Shown here piece after piece: positions 5,659 through 5,852 of a stretch of 5,852 nucleotides of DNA. Under the pieces are notes generated by a model, which was not told the origin of the DNA, made no database searches, and worked only from the letters and a program-made list of their open reading frames with translations. Each line of letters starts with the position of its first letter. Positions within the stretch are counted from its first letter, which is position 1. Source of the stretch: Bacillota bacterium (lineage in GTDB: Bacteria; Bacillota; Clostridia; Lachnospirales; Lachnospiraceae); contig JAEXGM010000228.1 in NCBI GenBank assembly GCA_023450835.1, forward strand, positions 1-5,852. The letters run 5' to 3'. The translations under genes were made by a program, and so were the position numbers.

Positions 5659-5852
5659 GAACAAAATCTGTCCGTGGTACCACCTAAATTCAGGATAACC
5701 TGCACTTAATTAACGGCACGAGTATATACTTTATGCCGCTTTCCATGATAACGGTGGAAGTTTCCGTTGGTCTCTACTTAGGATTCCTGTTCAAGCCACA
5801 GCTTAAAGGTGCCTTCCCTGTACTTTCCTTAAAGATTCGCACCTGTGAATTC
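5622..5852 (-). ncRNA. T-box leader (glycine-responsive) of glyQS, 5' part cut off by window edge
   Basis: This cis-acting RNA lets transcription proceed into glyQS when uncharged tRNA-Gly binds. Read on the minus strand, the distal loop GGTG (5843-5840) comes first. It is followed by a specifier region GGAAGGCACC in which GGC at 5813-5811 plus the following A align well with the B. subtilis glyQS specifier as I recall it, which gives glycine. An AGTAGA S-turn-like motif (5778-5773) and a stem IIA/B element (AACGG 5768-5764 with CCGTT 5754-5750) come next. A stem III hairpin follows (AGCGGCA 5740-5734 with TGCCGTT 5718-5712). The T-box core AGGTGGTACCACGG is at 5685-5672, and the attenuator terminator is at 5658-5622. 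The tRNA-end-binding bases are UGGU (5682-5679). The 5' strand of Stem I and the promoter lie beyond position 5852. Confidence 0.93.

Noticed and set aside
5847..5852. GAATTC (EcoRI site) at the very end of the window as a sign of a cloning junction
   Set aside because: The T-box alignment continues smoothly up to this point, so it is as likely a chance hexamer at the window edge.

Overview
The window looks like a Gram-positive, Clostridia-type (probably Lachnospiraceae-like) chromosome. The evidence is a T-box leader in front of an aminoacyl-tRNA synthetase gene, strong GGAGG-type ribosome binding sites, very AT-rich intergenic DNA, and the pairing of a GH38 alpha-mannosidase with a GntR/LacI-type sugar regulator. 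The taxon is an inference; no marker gene fixes it.

Layout: all three convincing genes lie on the minus strand, so read from right to left. (1) 5852-5622: a T-box leader whose 5' half is cut off by the window edge. It has a visible GGC (glycine) specifier, a T-box core and an attenuator terminator. (2) 5560-4181: glyQS, an alpha2-type glycyl-tRNA synthetase. (3) 4171-3962: a degenerate 15-bp tandem repeat array with a 45-bp higher-order period, starting 9 nt beyond the glyQS stop codon. (4) 3950-3903: a perfect 12-bp-stem hairpin, T-rich on both sides, that should end glyQS transcription. (5) 3898-3708: an AT-rich region with a good extended -10 promoter for the mannosidase, a pair of TGTACAA repeats that may be its operator, and on the plus strand a tiny ORF with a strong Shine-Dalgarno sequence. 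(6) 3707-561: a cytoplasmic GH38 alpha-mannosidase of 1048 residues. (7) 560-360: a hairpin and a promoter. (8) 359-1: the N-terminal part of a GntR-type regulator with the start of a LacI-type sugar-sensing domain, cut by the left edge.

Function: the mannosidase and regulator look like part of a mannoside or host/yeast-glycan use locus. The regulator probably senses a sugar and controls the mannosidase promoter. The glyQS unit is an independent housekeeping gene controlled by uncharged tRNA-Gly.

No complete new system is visible. The most unusual element is the 15/45-bp array between glyQS and its terminator. Read on the plus strand it gives an uninterrupted series of Gly-x-Leu-x-x pentapeptides with an invariant Leu. 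A second point of note is the T-box UGGU, which predicts a tRNA-Gly with discriminator A73.
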